This document shows positions 7,720 to 15,661 of a DNA stretch of 29,711 nucleotides, one piece after another (position 1 is the first letter of the stretch; every line of letters begins with the position of its first letter). The notes under the pieces are model-generated. The model ran no database searches. It worked only from the letters and a program-made list of their open reading frames with translations, and was not told where the DNA came from. Position numbers and translations under genes: made by a program. Source of the stretch: an uncultured Phascolarctobacterium sp. (GTDB lineage Bacteria; Bacillota; Negativicutes; Acidaminococcales; Acidaminococcaceae); NCBI RefSeq assembly GCF_900753045.1, contig NZ_CAADXO010000046.1, positions 1-29,711 of the forward strand, read 5' to 3'.

Positions 7720-8622
7720 TTAAGCTGCTAAGCTGATTTCTACCTTTACACCGTCCTTAAGATCTTCTGGCTTCTGGTCTGAAGTAACAGTGATTTTAGT
7801 GCCGTCAATGCTGCTTATCTTGCCACTGAAGGGTGCAGGTGTTTCTGCAGCCTTAATGCTTACCGGCATGCCTGCCTTAAGCTCCTTGGCCTGAGCTGCG
7901 CTGACATTCAACGTTATACTGCAGCTGTCGACAGCCTTGATGTGCAGGATTACCTGATCCTTTTGTACGGTAGAATTGTTGGCGGTCTGCAAATCGGTAA
8001 TGATACCGGTGCAGGGGCTGTTGCCTTCATTTTTTTCCTGCTGTGCTATTGCAGCGGCTTGCTGTGCCTTGAGCTGGACAATGAGCTTTTGCTGTGCATC
8101 GATTTCTGCCGGAGAAGCTGGCTTGAAGCTGACGCTTACGCTGCTTGCTGCCTGCAGCTGTGCGATAGCGCGCTGCAGCTCGTCTTGGGCAGCCTGTGCC
8201 TGATTGCGTGAAACTGCACCCTGCGCCAGCAGACTGTTCATCTTAGCGGCTTTTTGCTGTGCCGCTGCTACGTTGGCCTGCGCCAGAGAGGTGTCAGCAA
8301 CCGGTGCTGCCGTCGGCGTGCCCTGCTGCATACGCTTTAAATCAGCTTCGGCCTTGGCAACCTGGGTTGCCAGGTCCTTAACCTGCTTATCCAGCTTTGC
8401 GTCACCGATAGCAAAAAGCGGCTGGCCCTTGCTGATGCGCTCGCCCTTTTCACTGATAAGACCTATGAGCTTTCCTGCTGTCGGAGCCTTGACCGCATAG
8501 GTGGGGATGCTGATTGTGCCGCTGCCAAGGCTGTTATCAGCCTTTTGCAGACTGCAGCCGCTCAGGCTGAAGGCTGTGAGGCAGACGGCTGCCATACAAC
8601 ATAATATTTTTAATATCTTCAT
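7720..8622 (-). CDS. HlyD/MFP-type efflux adaptor lipoprotein
   Basis: Predicted periplasmic adaptor of about 300 residues. Signal peptide ends in the lipobox LSGC with Cys23 counted from the chosen ATG. A half lipoyl-like motif (VKAPTAGKLIGLISEKGERI) is followed by a long Ala/Gln-rich coiled-coil hairpin (about residues 75-190), the second lipoyl half (NSPCTGIITDLQTANNSTVQ) and a beta-barrel region, the membrane-fusion-protein order. The start is set at the second ATG (8622) because GAGGAAA sits about nine bases before it; the upstream ATG at 8637 is only two bases from its candidate site. No inner-membrane pump or outer-membrane channel is adjacent, so its partner must be encoded elsewhere. 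A TATAAT (8671-8676, minus) probably starts transcription. Confidence 0.85.
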   Translation of the reverse strand: MKILKILCCMAAVCLTAFSLSGCSLQKADNSLGSGTISIPTYAVKAPTAGKLIGLISEKGERISKGQPLFAIGDAKLDKQVKDLATQVAKAEADLKRMQQGTPTAAPVADTSLAQANVAAAQQKAAKMNSLLAQGAVSRNQAQAAQDELQRAIAQLQAASSVSVSFKPASPAEIDAQQKLIVQLKAQQAAAIAQQEKNEGNSPCTGIITDLQTANNSTVQKDQVILHIKAVDSCSITLNVSAAQAKELKAGMPVSIKAAETPAPFSGKISSIDGTKITVTSDQKPEDLKDGVKVEISLAA

Positions 8623-8727
8623 AGTTAGTTTCCTCATTTCCTTGAAGTTAAAAGCCTATTGTACTTGTATATTATAGCGTAAGTTTGTGGCATTTGCATG
8701 ACATTTTGCATAATTAGCCAGCTAAAA

Positions 8728-8774
8728 ATTAAAAAGCTGCTGCCTCCGGCGTGAATGCCGAAAGCAACAGCTTT
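8728..8774 (-). terminator. Terminator of the kor operon
   Basis: Downstream of korC on the minus strand, 8764-8774 pair with 8733-8743 and an inner CGGC/GCCG stem adds length; the hairpin is followed by a T-rich tail (A-rich on the plus strand, 8724-8735). Confidence 0.75.
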
Positions 8775-8792
8775 AATTGTATAGGTCAGATT

Positions 8793-9323
8793 TTATTTCT
8801 CAATCAGTGCCATACCAGCTTCGAGAGCCTTGGTATTAGCTTCTTCGGTTCCTTTCGGAACACGGTTCAGTACAGCCTTGAGAATTGCTTCTTTGGAAAC
8901 GCATTTTGTTAGGGCAACTACTGCGCCCAGAGCAACGATGTTCGCAAACAGTGTCTTACCGCAAACAGTGTTTGCAGTGTGGGTGATAGGCAGGTCAACG
9001 CGTTTACCGTACTTGCCGGGAACATCAGTTACGAAAAGAGTATCGGTGATAACGGTGGTATGCTCATCGCAGTCGGCAATGAATTTGTTGGCAGCCTCCT
9101 GGCTCATTACCAGCAGAGTATCCGGGCAGATAACACGGCTGAAATAAATGGGTTCGTCGCTGATGATAGCCTCGGCCTTGGAGGAGCCGCCGCGGGCTTC
9201 CGGGCCGTAGGATTGGGATTGTACAGCCAGCTTGTCGTCTAAGAGGGCAGCTTCGGCTAAAATAATACCTGCAGTGATCAGGCCCTGACCACCGGTACCG
9301 GAGAAACGAAAGCTATGTCTCAT
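8793..9323 (-). CDS. korC: 2-oxoacid:ferredoxin oxidoreductase, gamma subunit (KorC)
   Basis: Gamma subunit (176 residues) of the coenzyme-A-dependent 2-oxoglutarate (or related 2-oxoacid) ferredoxin oxidoreductase. The family motif FSGTGGQGLITAGIILAEAA is at the N-terminus, followed by QSQSYGPEARGGSSKAEAI, both standard for the POR/KOR gamma domain. It starts two bases after the korB stop, with a ribosome site GGAGGG inside the end of korB, and closes the operon. The order delta-alpha-beta-gamma and separate subunits match KorDABC enzymes of anaerobes. Confidence 0.93.
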   Translation of the reverse strand: MRHSFRFSGTGGQGLITAGIILAEAALLDDKLAVQSQSYGPEARGGSSKAEAIISDEPIYFSRVICPDTLLVMSQEAANKFIADCDEHTTVITDTLFVTDVPGKYGKRVDLPITHTANTVCGKTLFANIVALGAVVALTKCVSKEAILKAVLNRVPKGTEEANTKALEAGMALIEK

Positions 9324-9325
9324 AA

Positions 9326-10171
9326 TTATTTACCCTCCTGTGCACGTTGAATAATTTGGTCATATGCCTTGGTGTATTCCATAACGTCGTTGTTTTCATA
9401 GAGAACGCCGATGGGGAATTTGCCGGCAGCGATTGCTTCTGCCTTTTTATCTTCATCCATGCGGTCCCAAACAGCTTTCATAACGCCATGGTCACGCTGC
9501 CAAGCCATCATCTGAGCAGGTCCGCCCATCTTGTTCTGACGGCCGAAGGAAATCGGGCAAGCGCTTACTGCTTCGATGATAGAGAAGCCTTTGTGAGCAA
9601 TGCCTTTAGCGATAACATCAACCAGTACGGGAACATGGTAGGTGGTTGCGCGTGCTACATAGGTTGCGCCGGCAGCTTTTGCCAGATCGAGCAGATTGAA
9701 GCTCGGTTCAACAGTGTAGTACGGAGCGGTGGTTGCTTTGGAATGAATCGGGGTCATCGGAGAATATTGACCGCCGGTCATGCCGTAAATGCTGTTGTTG
9801 AAAACAACCAGAGTCAAATCAATATTGCGGCGTGCTGCATGAATCAAGTGGTTGCCGCCGATAGCGGTGCAGTCACCGTCACCGCTGCAAACGATAACAT
9901 TCAGTGCAGGGTTAGCCATTTTTACACCGGTAGCAATCGGCAGAGCACGGCCGTGCAGAGTATTGGCGGTGTTGAAGTCCAGATAACCGGAGGAACGGCT
10001 GGAGCAGCCGATACCGCTGATTACTGCAACGTCGTCTTTTTCCAGACCTTGCTTATCAATTGCTTTTACAATGGCGCCGGTGATAACGCCGTTGCCGCAG
10101 CCGGGGCACCAGATGTGAGGCAGACGGCCCGGGCGGAAATATTTATTGATTAAATTTTCCATTTCACTCAT
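9326..10171 (-). CDS. korB: 2-oxoacid:ferredoxin oxidoreductase, beta subunit (KorB)
   Basis: Thiamine-diphosphate-binding beta subunit, 281 residues. WCPGCGNG (residues 21-28) and GIGCSS (about 53-58) supply Cys residues for the iron-sulfur cluster. The ThDP/Mg motif is GDGD at 97-100 with NN at 125-126, followed by SIYGMTGGQYSP, diagnostic of the 2-oxoglutarate/2-oxoacid type. The start is placed at the internal ATG 10171 because GAGGAG lies eight bases upstream; the longer ATG at 10189 overlaps that site. The gap to korA is short. Members of this family also act on branched-chain or aryl 2-oxoacids, so the substrate is inferred. Confidence 0.93.
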   Translation of the reverse strand: MSEMENLINKYFRPGRLPHIWCPGCGNGVITGAIVKAIDKQGLEKDDVAVISGIGCSSRSSGYLDFNTANTLHGRALPIATGVKMANPALNVIVCSGDGDCTAIGGNHLIHAARRNIDLTLVVFNNSIYGMTGGQYSPMTPIHSKATTAPYYTVEPSFNLLDLAKAAGATYVARATTYHVPVLVDVIAKGIAHKGFSIIEAVSACPISFGRQNKMGGPAQMMAWQRDHGVMKAVWDRMDEDKKAEAIAAGKFPIGVLYENNDVMEYTKAYDQIIQRAQEGK

Positions 10172-10192
10172 CGTTTTTTCTCCTCTCATCCG

Positions 10193-11332
10193 TTAGGCCA
10201 TAGCCTTTTTGATTTCGGCTAACAGTTCGGCCGGAGTAGCAGATTCGTTATCGTATTTAGCGTACAGGCTTACAGGAACCTTGCCTGCTACCGCACGTTC
10301 AACCTCCAGAACGTACTGGCCGCAGTTCAGCTCGTGTACGAGGATGCCTTTAACCTTGCCTGCCAGCTCCTGCATTTGCTTTTCAGCAAACGGCCAAATG
10401 GTAATCGGGCGGACGAAGCCAACCTTCAGGCCCTCCTTGCGTGCCATGTCAACTGCTTCATAAGCAGTGCGGGCAGCGCCGCCGAAGGCTACAACAGCAA
10501 ATTCGGCATCTTCCATACGATAGTTTTCTACTTGTACGATGTCGTCTAAGTTATCTTCTAATTTAGTGCGCAGACGATCCTCAGAGGTGCGGGTTGCATC
10601 GCCGGTGCCTTTCGGGAAACCGGTTTCGTCATGTACCAGACCGGATACGTGCCAACGGTAACCGCTGCCGAAGTCTGCCATAGCAGGAACCTTGGAGCCT
10701 TCCTCGCAGCCGTAAGCCAGATAATCTTCGGGTGCGCAGGTCGGGCGCTTGCGTTCTGCCTGCGGAATTTCATCATAATTGTCGGGAAGCTCGATTTTCT
10801 CGCGCATATGACCGATAACCTCGTCCATCAGGAGAATAACCGGGCAACGATATTTTTCGCTCAATGCTACTGCACGCAAAGTCAAGTCAAAGCATTCGGG
10901 AACACTGGACGGAGAAACGGTAATCAGCCAGTGGTCACCGTGGGTGCCCCAGCGGGTTTGCATAACTTCGCCCTGTGCGGGGGAGGTCGGTTGGCCAGTA
11001 GCGGGGCCTACACGTTGTACGTTAACAATAACGCAGGGGATTTCGGCGCTGCAGGCGAGGCCGAGCATTTCCTGTTTCAGGGAGAAGCCCGGGCCGCTGG
11101 TTGCGGTCATAGCTTTTTTACCGGCCATAGATGCACCGATAACAGTGCCGAGACCGGCGATTTCATCTTCAGTCTGCATAAATTTACCGCCAACCTGCGG
11201 CAGACGCAGAGCTAATTGTTCAGCAATTTCGGTAGAAGGGGTGATTGGATAGCCGCCGTAAAATTTTACACCGGCAGCAATCGCACCCTCAACAACCGCT
11301 TGGTTACCTTGTAACAGCAGGATTCTTGACAT
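10193..11332 (-). CDS. korA: 2-oxoacid:ferredoxin oxidoreductase, alpha subunit (KorA)
   Basis: Alpha subunit of about 379 residues. It opens with LLQGNQAVVEGAIAAGVKFY and the strongly conserved GGYPITPSTEIAEQ motif, then TSGPGFSLKQEMLGLA, the pyrimidine-domain signature of KorA. The C-terminal half has the transketolase-C-like region (RPITIWPFAEKQMQELA). The ATG at 11332 is preferred: GGAG is 11 bases upstream, whereas the in-frame GTG at 11344 touches that site. KorABC oxidatively decarboxylates a 2-oxoacid to acyl-CoA with reduction of ferredoxin and can run in reverse. Confidence 0.93.
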   Translation of the reverse strand: MSRILLLQGNQAVVEGAIAAGVKFYGGYPITPSTEIAEQLALRLPQVGGKFMQTEDEIAGLGTVIGASMAGKKAMTATSGPGFSLKQEMLGLACSAEIPCVIVNVQRVGPATGQPTSPAQGEVMQTRWGTHGDHWLITVSPSSVPECFDLTLRAVALSEKYRCPVILLMDEVIGHMREKIELPDNYDEIPQAERKRPTCAPEDYLAYGCEEGSKVPAMADFGSGYRWHVSGLVHDETGFPKGTGDATRTSEDRLRTKLEDNLDDIVQVENYRMEDAEFAVVAFGGAARTAYEAVDMARKEGLKVGFVRPITIWPFAEKQMQELAGKVKGILVHELNCGQYVLEVERAVAGKVPVSLYAKYDNESATPAELLAEIKKAMA

Positions 11333-11351
11333 GGGTTGACTCACTCCTTTT

Positions 11352-11534
11352 TTATTTATCTACAAAGATGGCATAGTCGGGGCAACGCATTTCGCATTGT
11401 CCGCATTTGATGCAATTTTCTTCAGCAACGGCTTCGACTTTGCCGACTTCGCTGACTGCCAGAACTTTTTTCGGGCAGAAGGCCGCACAAATACCACAGC
11501 CCTTGCAACGCTTAGTAATTATTTTTAAGCTCAT
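11352..11534 (-). CDS. korD: 2-oxoacid:ferredoxin oxidoreductase, delta subunit / 2[4Fe-4S] ferredoxin (KorD)
   Basis: A 60-residue two-cluster ferredoxin. Two CxxCxxCxxxC motifs are complete: Cys10, 13, 16, 20 and Cys41, 44, 47, 51, each followed by proline. It is the first gene of the kor operon, with a strong site (AAGGAGGAG) before the ATG, and is the expected electron-transfer subunit or partner of KorABC. Confidence 0.93.
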   Translation of the reverse strand: MSLKIITKRCKGCGICAAFCPKKVLAVSEVGKVEAVAEENCIKCGQCEMRCPDYAIFVDK

Positions 11535-11593
11535 ATGGTCTCCTCCTTATGATACCTTGTTTAAAATAACAGCATGCGATAGCTTCACCTTAT

Positions 11594-11621
11594 ATTATAT
11601 CAAAAATAGCATTTTATGAAA
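11594..11621 (-). promoter_or_regulatory. Promoter of korDABC
   Basis: On the minus strand TTTCAT (11616-11621) and TATAAT (11594-11599) are 16 bases apart, giving a leader of about 50 bases. It diverges from the LysR gene; about 175 bases separate the two promoters and no known RNA element is seen in that stretch. Confidence 0.55.
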
Positions 11622-11771
11622 GTGCTTTTGAAAGCTTTTCACAAATTATCTTTTACTACATCATGAATAAATTCTATAATGTTTTGTAGAGTGAAAAAGA
11701 TAGTATTATTGTAACTTTAAGTGTGGTTATGGAAAAAACGACAGTATTTCGTACATGATAAAATGAGCAAA

Positions 11772-11824
11772 TGCCTTGGTGTTAGGCAACTGCTGTTGTT
11801 ATATATGAGGAAAGACTGTATAAT
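11772..11824 (+). promoter_or_regulatory. Promoter of the LysR gene with a candidate LysR box
   Basis: TTGTTA at 11796-11801 and TATAAT at 11819-11824 have an ideal 17-base spacer. Eight bases upstream of the -35 is the inverted repeat TGCCT-N7-AGGCA (11772-11788), which contains the T-N11-A pattern of LysR-type sites and may be an autoregulatory operator. The assignment of the box is inference. Confidence 0.55.
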
Positions 11825-11894
11825 ATAAATAACGCAATAAATAGCTTGTTACTATAATTTTTTTGATGAGTGTTGGTATCGTTTTGGAGGAAGT

Positions 11895-12791
11895 ATGGAC
11901 TTACGTTATATTAATACCTTTCACACCATTGTGGAGGCAGGAGGCTTTAATAAGGCTGCCGAAAAATTATGCTATACGCAGTCAACGATTACATTTCATG
12001 TAAGTCAGTTGGAGAAGGAGCTTGGTGTGCAGCTTTTTGAAAAGGCTGGCAGGCATATGGTTTTGACTAAGGCAGGACAGGAATTGGTGCCTTATGTAGA
12101 AAATGTGCTGCAGTCTGTAAACAATATGAAAAGCTTTCGCAGTGTTATTGAAGAGTGCCAGGGAGATATACGTATTGCTGCGCCGGAATCTCTTCTGTGC
12201 TTTCATCTGCCGAAGATTTTGCGTGAATTTCGTAAACAGGCACCGCGTGTGCATATATACCTTGACTCTATGACCAGTACTTCGGTGTATAGGGCCATAA
12301 GAGAAAATAAAACTGATATCGGCATTTTTTATGATTTGCCTGTAGATGATGCTACGATAAAGGTTGTACCATATAAGGATTTTGATTTCGTGATGTTTGC
12401 TTCGCCAAAAATTAAAAAGCTATATAGCGATTTTATTACGCCTAATCAGGATTTCAGCTCGTTAGCACGTATTTGTCAGCCTGCAGTAGGCAGGGTGCGT
12501 AAAAGATTCGATGAATATATCAAAAGCAAAAATTTTACTATGGGACCGACGATTGAAATTCGCGGTACACAGACGATAAAAAATTTAGTGAAGAATGATA
12601 TGGGTATATGCTTTTTGCCCAAGTTTACTATTCAAGAGGAATTGGATAAAGATGTATTGGTAGAAATTTCTATTGATAAAAAGTTTGAGCCGATTCATGC
12701 GGTATATGCCTATCGTAAAGATAAGTGGCTTAGTCCGCCGTTGAAATTATTTTTTCAGCTGTTGGAACAATATAAAAGGGTAGCAGATTGA
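11895..12791 (+). CDS. LysR-family transcriptional regulator
   Basis: A 298-residue LysR-type regulator. The winged helix-turn-helix is residues 1-60 (YINTFHTIVEAGGFNKAAEK, then TQSTITFHVSQLEKELGVQL), followed by a linker helix and a two-lobed effector domain beginning around residue 90 (DIRIAAPESLLCFHLPKILR). A TTG-containing GGAGG site is just before the ATG. It is divergent from korDABC and upstream of the nitrogenase-like/receptor operon, so either could be its target. Its effector cannot be told from sequence. Confidence 0.93.
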   Translation: MDLRYINTFHTIVEAGGFNKAAEKLCYTQSTITFHVSQLEKELGVQLFEKAGRHMVLTKAGQELVPYVENVLQSVNNMKSFRSVIEECQGDIRIAAPESLLCFHLPKILREFRKQAPRVHIYLDSMTSTSVYRAIRENKTDIGIFYDLPVDDATIKVVPYKDFDFVMFASPKIKKLYSDFITPNQDFSSLARICQPAVGRVRKRFDEYIKSKNFTMGPTIEIRGTQTIKNLVKNDMGICFLPKFTIQEELDKDVLVEISIDKKFEPIHAVYAYRKDKWLSPPLKLFFQLLEQYKRVAD

Positions 12792-12819
12792 CAGTTTAAA
12801 ATTTTTTAAGAAACGGAGC

Positions 12820-12844
12820 CTTGGTTCAATATAATTGAATCAAG
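12820..12844. promoter_or_regulatory. 25-bp palindrome between LysR and the uptake operon
   Basis: Arms 12820-12830 and 12834-12844 pair over 11 bp with one G-T, around a 3-base centre. There is no T run after it, so it is not a terminator. It lies about 40 bases upstream of the likely extended -10 of the next operon and is a candidate operator. Confidence 0.5.
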
Positions 12845-12881
12845 ACTTTAGTAACATCAATTATTATTAACAATACAAATG

Positions 12882-12890
12882 TGATAGAAT
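12882..12890 (+). promoter_or_regulatory. Putative extended -10 promoter of the uptake operon
   Basis: TGATAGAAT, an extended -10 with one deviation from TATAAT, located 65 bases before the chosen start of the nitrogenase-like gene. No good -35 is seen. No cobalamin or other recognisable riboswitch lies between 12792 and 12954. Confidence 0.4.
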
Positions 12891-12954
12891 ATTAATAGAA
12901 AATAGCACGAAAGAAGTGAAAGTAATGAAGCCAATCAAGACTATGGAGTTTAAT

Positions 12955-14532
12955 ATGCCAAAACCTCCCTCTGATGTTTTGTGGCAGCGAAAAGATATAA
13001 TGTTAGTTGCCGCCGGTTCCGGTCCATGCTTGCGAGAGCTTTATTATCGTGCCGTAGAACAGGGCAAGCTGCAGCAGCTTATGTTTTGCCATACAACAGA
13101 TGATGATTATACTATGGGAACTGCCGAAGAAAAAATTACGCGCGTTATAAAACGGGCTGCAGCGGTACATGGTGTACAGGTTGTGGTACTATATTTGAAC
13201 TGTCTGGATATATTGACAAGACTTGATTTTGATTATCTGGAGAGCAGTCTGTCTGAAGCAACCGGTATTATGGTACGATACTTCTTTCGTGGACCGTTGG
13301 GCAAGATGGACATAAGGCATTTTAAGCCTGTTTACGAGTTTATGGCTGAGCTGCCGGAAGAAAATGGTTGCATAAGTCATAGCCTGTATCAGCTGCCGCC
13401 TTTAGCTACTGATGTTGCCGGTGTTATAGACACATTGCCTGAAAATGAGGCGAAGGTATTGGTAGCGCCCAGCGGCTGCCGGGCTTGTCTGCGCGATGGT
13501 GATTTACTGGAGCAAACGCAGGGAGTATATGTTCTGGAAACAAAAAAGCAGGATTTTATTTATGGTATAGAAGATAATTGTGTTAAGCAGTGCAGGGAGC
13601 TGATGTCAGACGGAAAATATAAATCGTTGAATCTTATCAGCTCTGCAGTAGCAGCTTTTATTGGCTTTGACGGCAATTGGGTGGCAAATTCAATGGGAAA
13701 TAATTTGAAAACACGTAGCTTTAATATAGATGGATTTAACGATGCTGTATATGGCGTAAGCTGTGCGCAGGAGCTTTTAGTGGAGGAAGAGCAGAAGCTA
13801 TATGTAAAGCCTGCTCGTGAGATACTTATTCTAGGATATAGTCCTCTTCTCTGTGGTGAAAGAGAGCAGTATGCAGAATGCTTTGCCTATATCAGAAGTA
13901 TAGGCTATGAGCCACGGTTTGTTGGTGAAACGGCTGGCGGCAGACCTGCTTTATGCTGGGTTGTATCAACTGCCGGTATACCGGCTGCGCGTATGCTTAA
14001 CGAAAAATATGGTGTACCGCTGCTGCTGTCATGTCCTGTAGGAGAACATGCTATGAAGATGTGGCGGAAAAATGTGCAGGAGCTGTGCAAGTCTGAAAAT
14101 AGTGAGATACGCCAGCTATGCATTCATAACTACAGCATACAGGAAACAGATCAACGTAAGCTGTTACTTATAGGTGATCCCATGCAGACGATGGGATTGG
14201 CACATGCGCTATGGCATGAAGGCTTTCATCATATCCAGTTGGCAACGCTGTGTACTGGCGTAGCCAGCCGTAATTTATACCGTAAAGCTCCCGGTGCCGA
14301 TAAATGGCTGATTATTGTAGACAGCTTAACAGCCTTACAGGATTTGTGGGAGGATGCAGATATCGTATTTGCCGATACGCTGTTAGCTGATGTAATGAGT
14401 TCTCTCGGAGCTGAGACGAAAAAGCATATACTGTTGCCCTGGGGTGTTATTTCCGGCCGCAGTGCCTGCACTGCCGGCAGCGGTGCTTTGGGCAAGAATA
14501 TAGCTGAGCAGCTTAAGCTGCTGGTGAAATAA
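12955..14532 (+). CDS. Nitrogenase component 1-like protein with repeated N-terminal subdomain
   Basis: A 525-residue protein resembling the NifD/NifK/BchN oxidoreductase superfamily by pattern; the call rests on motifs seen by eye. Residues 14-110 have GPC (Cys25), then TTDDDYTMG, then VVLYLNCLDIL (Cys83), in the spacing of the first Rossmann-like subdomain. Residues 167-275 repeat the plan: SGCRACL (Cys175, Cys178), TKKQDFIYG, then NLISSAVAAFIGFDG, where the matching Cys is replaced. Residues 286-525 resemble the remaining subdomains (KYGVPLLLSCPVGEHAM, KLLLIGDPMQTMGLAHAL, ADIVFADTLLADVM). GGAG six bases before ATG 12955 supports this start; ATG 12925 and GTG 12916 are longer options. It heads a binding-protein/permease/ATPase/TonB-receptor operon, hinting at reductive processing of an imported tetrapyrrole or metal complex. 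No NifH-like gene is nearby. Confidence 0.65.
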   Translation: MPKPPSDVLWQRKDIMLVAAGSGPCLRELYYRAVEQGKLQQLMFCHTTDDDYTMGTAEEKITRVIKRAAAVHGVQVVVLYLNCLDILTRLDFDYLESSLSEATGIMVRYFFRGPLGKMDIRHFKPVYEFMAELPEENGCISHSLYQLPPLATDVAGVIDTLPENEAKVLVAPSGCRACLRDGDLLEQTQGVYVLETKKQDFIYGIEDNCVKQCRELMSDGKYKSLNLISSAVAAFIGFDGNWVANSMGNNLKTRSFNIDGFNDAVYGVSCAQELLVEEEQKLYVKPAREILILGYSPLLCGEREQYAECFAYIRSIGYEPRFVGETAGGRPALCWVVSTAGIPAARMLNEKYGVPLLLSCPVGEHAMKMWRKNVQELCKSENSEIRQLCIHNYSIQETDQRKLLLIGDPMQTMGLAHALWHEGFHHIQLATLCTGVASRNLYRKAPGADKWLIIVDSLTALQDLWEDADIVFADTLLADVMSSLGAETKKHILLPWGVISGRSACTAGSGALGKNIAEQLKLLVK

Positions 14533-14573
14533 ATTTTGAGTATGAGGTTGAGTGAAGTGAAAGGAGCTTTTCT

Positions 14574-15661
14574 ATGAAAAACTGGAAAAAATTGACTGCT
14601 GCTGCGCTGGCAGCATTAGCTTTAGTGGGAGCGTTGGCAGGGTGTGGTAATAATGCCGATAAAAAGGTGGCTACTAATCCGGCAACAAAAATAGTTACGG
14701 ATTTGAAGGGCAGAGAAGTAAGCGTGCCGCAGGATGTGAAGCGTATTGCTGTTGTGCCAATTCCTTGGGCTAGCGTTATTTATGCCATCGACGGAAGCTC
14801 TGAGCGTTTGGCGGCAATTCATCCAGGAGCAATGTCAGCATATAAGGGTAAGTTTTTGGAAACAAAGGATAAGCATTTCGCACAGTTAGATACTAAAATT
14901 ATTGCGCAGAATTTTTCTGTTAACATTGAAAGTGCAGCCCAGGCTGGTATTGATACTGCTATTTTGTGGCAATATCAGGATAAGGATGCGGAAAAGCTGA
15001 CTAAGGTTGGCATTCCGACATTGCTGATTTACAATGACACTGTGGAAAACCTGAAGAAAAGCTTTTGGGCAAAGAAGAACGAGCTGCAAAGATTAACCAA
15101 TATTACGATACAACTACTGAAAAAATTATAGCAAAAAAAGCATGGGAAAAGACAGATAAGCCGACTGTTTTGTTCCTGCGTAATGCCAAACTGCGTTTAC
15201 AGGGTAATGATAATTTTATGCATGAGGCACTACGCATTGGCGGTGGTAATAATCCATATGGTCAAATAAATGGTGGCAATGAGCAGACTATTGCTATGGA
15301 AGAGGTATATAAGCTGAATCCGGATATTATTTTACTGAGCAACTTTGATAAATTTGTGCCTGACGATTTGTATGATAACAAAATTCCCGGTCAGGATTGG
15401 AGTACGGTGAAAGCAGTAAAGGAAAAACGCGTGTATAAGGTGCCTATGGGCATTTACCGCTGGGATGCTCCGGGCGTAGAAACACCGCTCATGATGGAAT
15501 GGCTGGCGCATGTGCTGCAGCCTGAATTATTCAAGGAGATGGATGTGCGTGCAGATGCAAAAAAATTCTACGAAGAATTTATGCACTACAATATTTCGGA
15601 AGCAGATATGGCGCAAATTTTTGCTGATGAAGCTAATAAAAACAGTAAGCCGTTATTCTGA
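14574..15661 (+). pseudogene. Periplasmic metal-complex-binding lipoprotein (TroA/BtuF-like, PF01497), frameshifted
   Basis: One binding-protein gene read in two frames. Frame one from ATG 14574 gives a signal peptide with lipobox LAGC, a DLKGREVSVPQDVKRIAVVP opening typical of siderophore/B12 binding proteins, and runs to the stop at 15131. The natural continuation (LGKEERAAKINQYYDTT and on to PLF) is in another frame from about 15065 to 15661. The break is at TTTT 15063-15066: one more T would restore a single chain of about 362 residues, a normal length. The family usually has several more residues here, so a 3n+1 deletion is also possible. Downstream genes are intact and coupled, so loss may be recent, or a sequencing error or slippage site. 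Confidence 0.85.

Noticed and set aside
12792..12954. Cobalamin or other riboswitch before the uptake operon
   Set aside because: Checked because corrinoid transport is possible, but no B12-box-like or other recognisable aptamer pattern was found.
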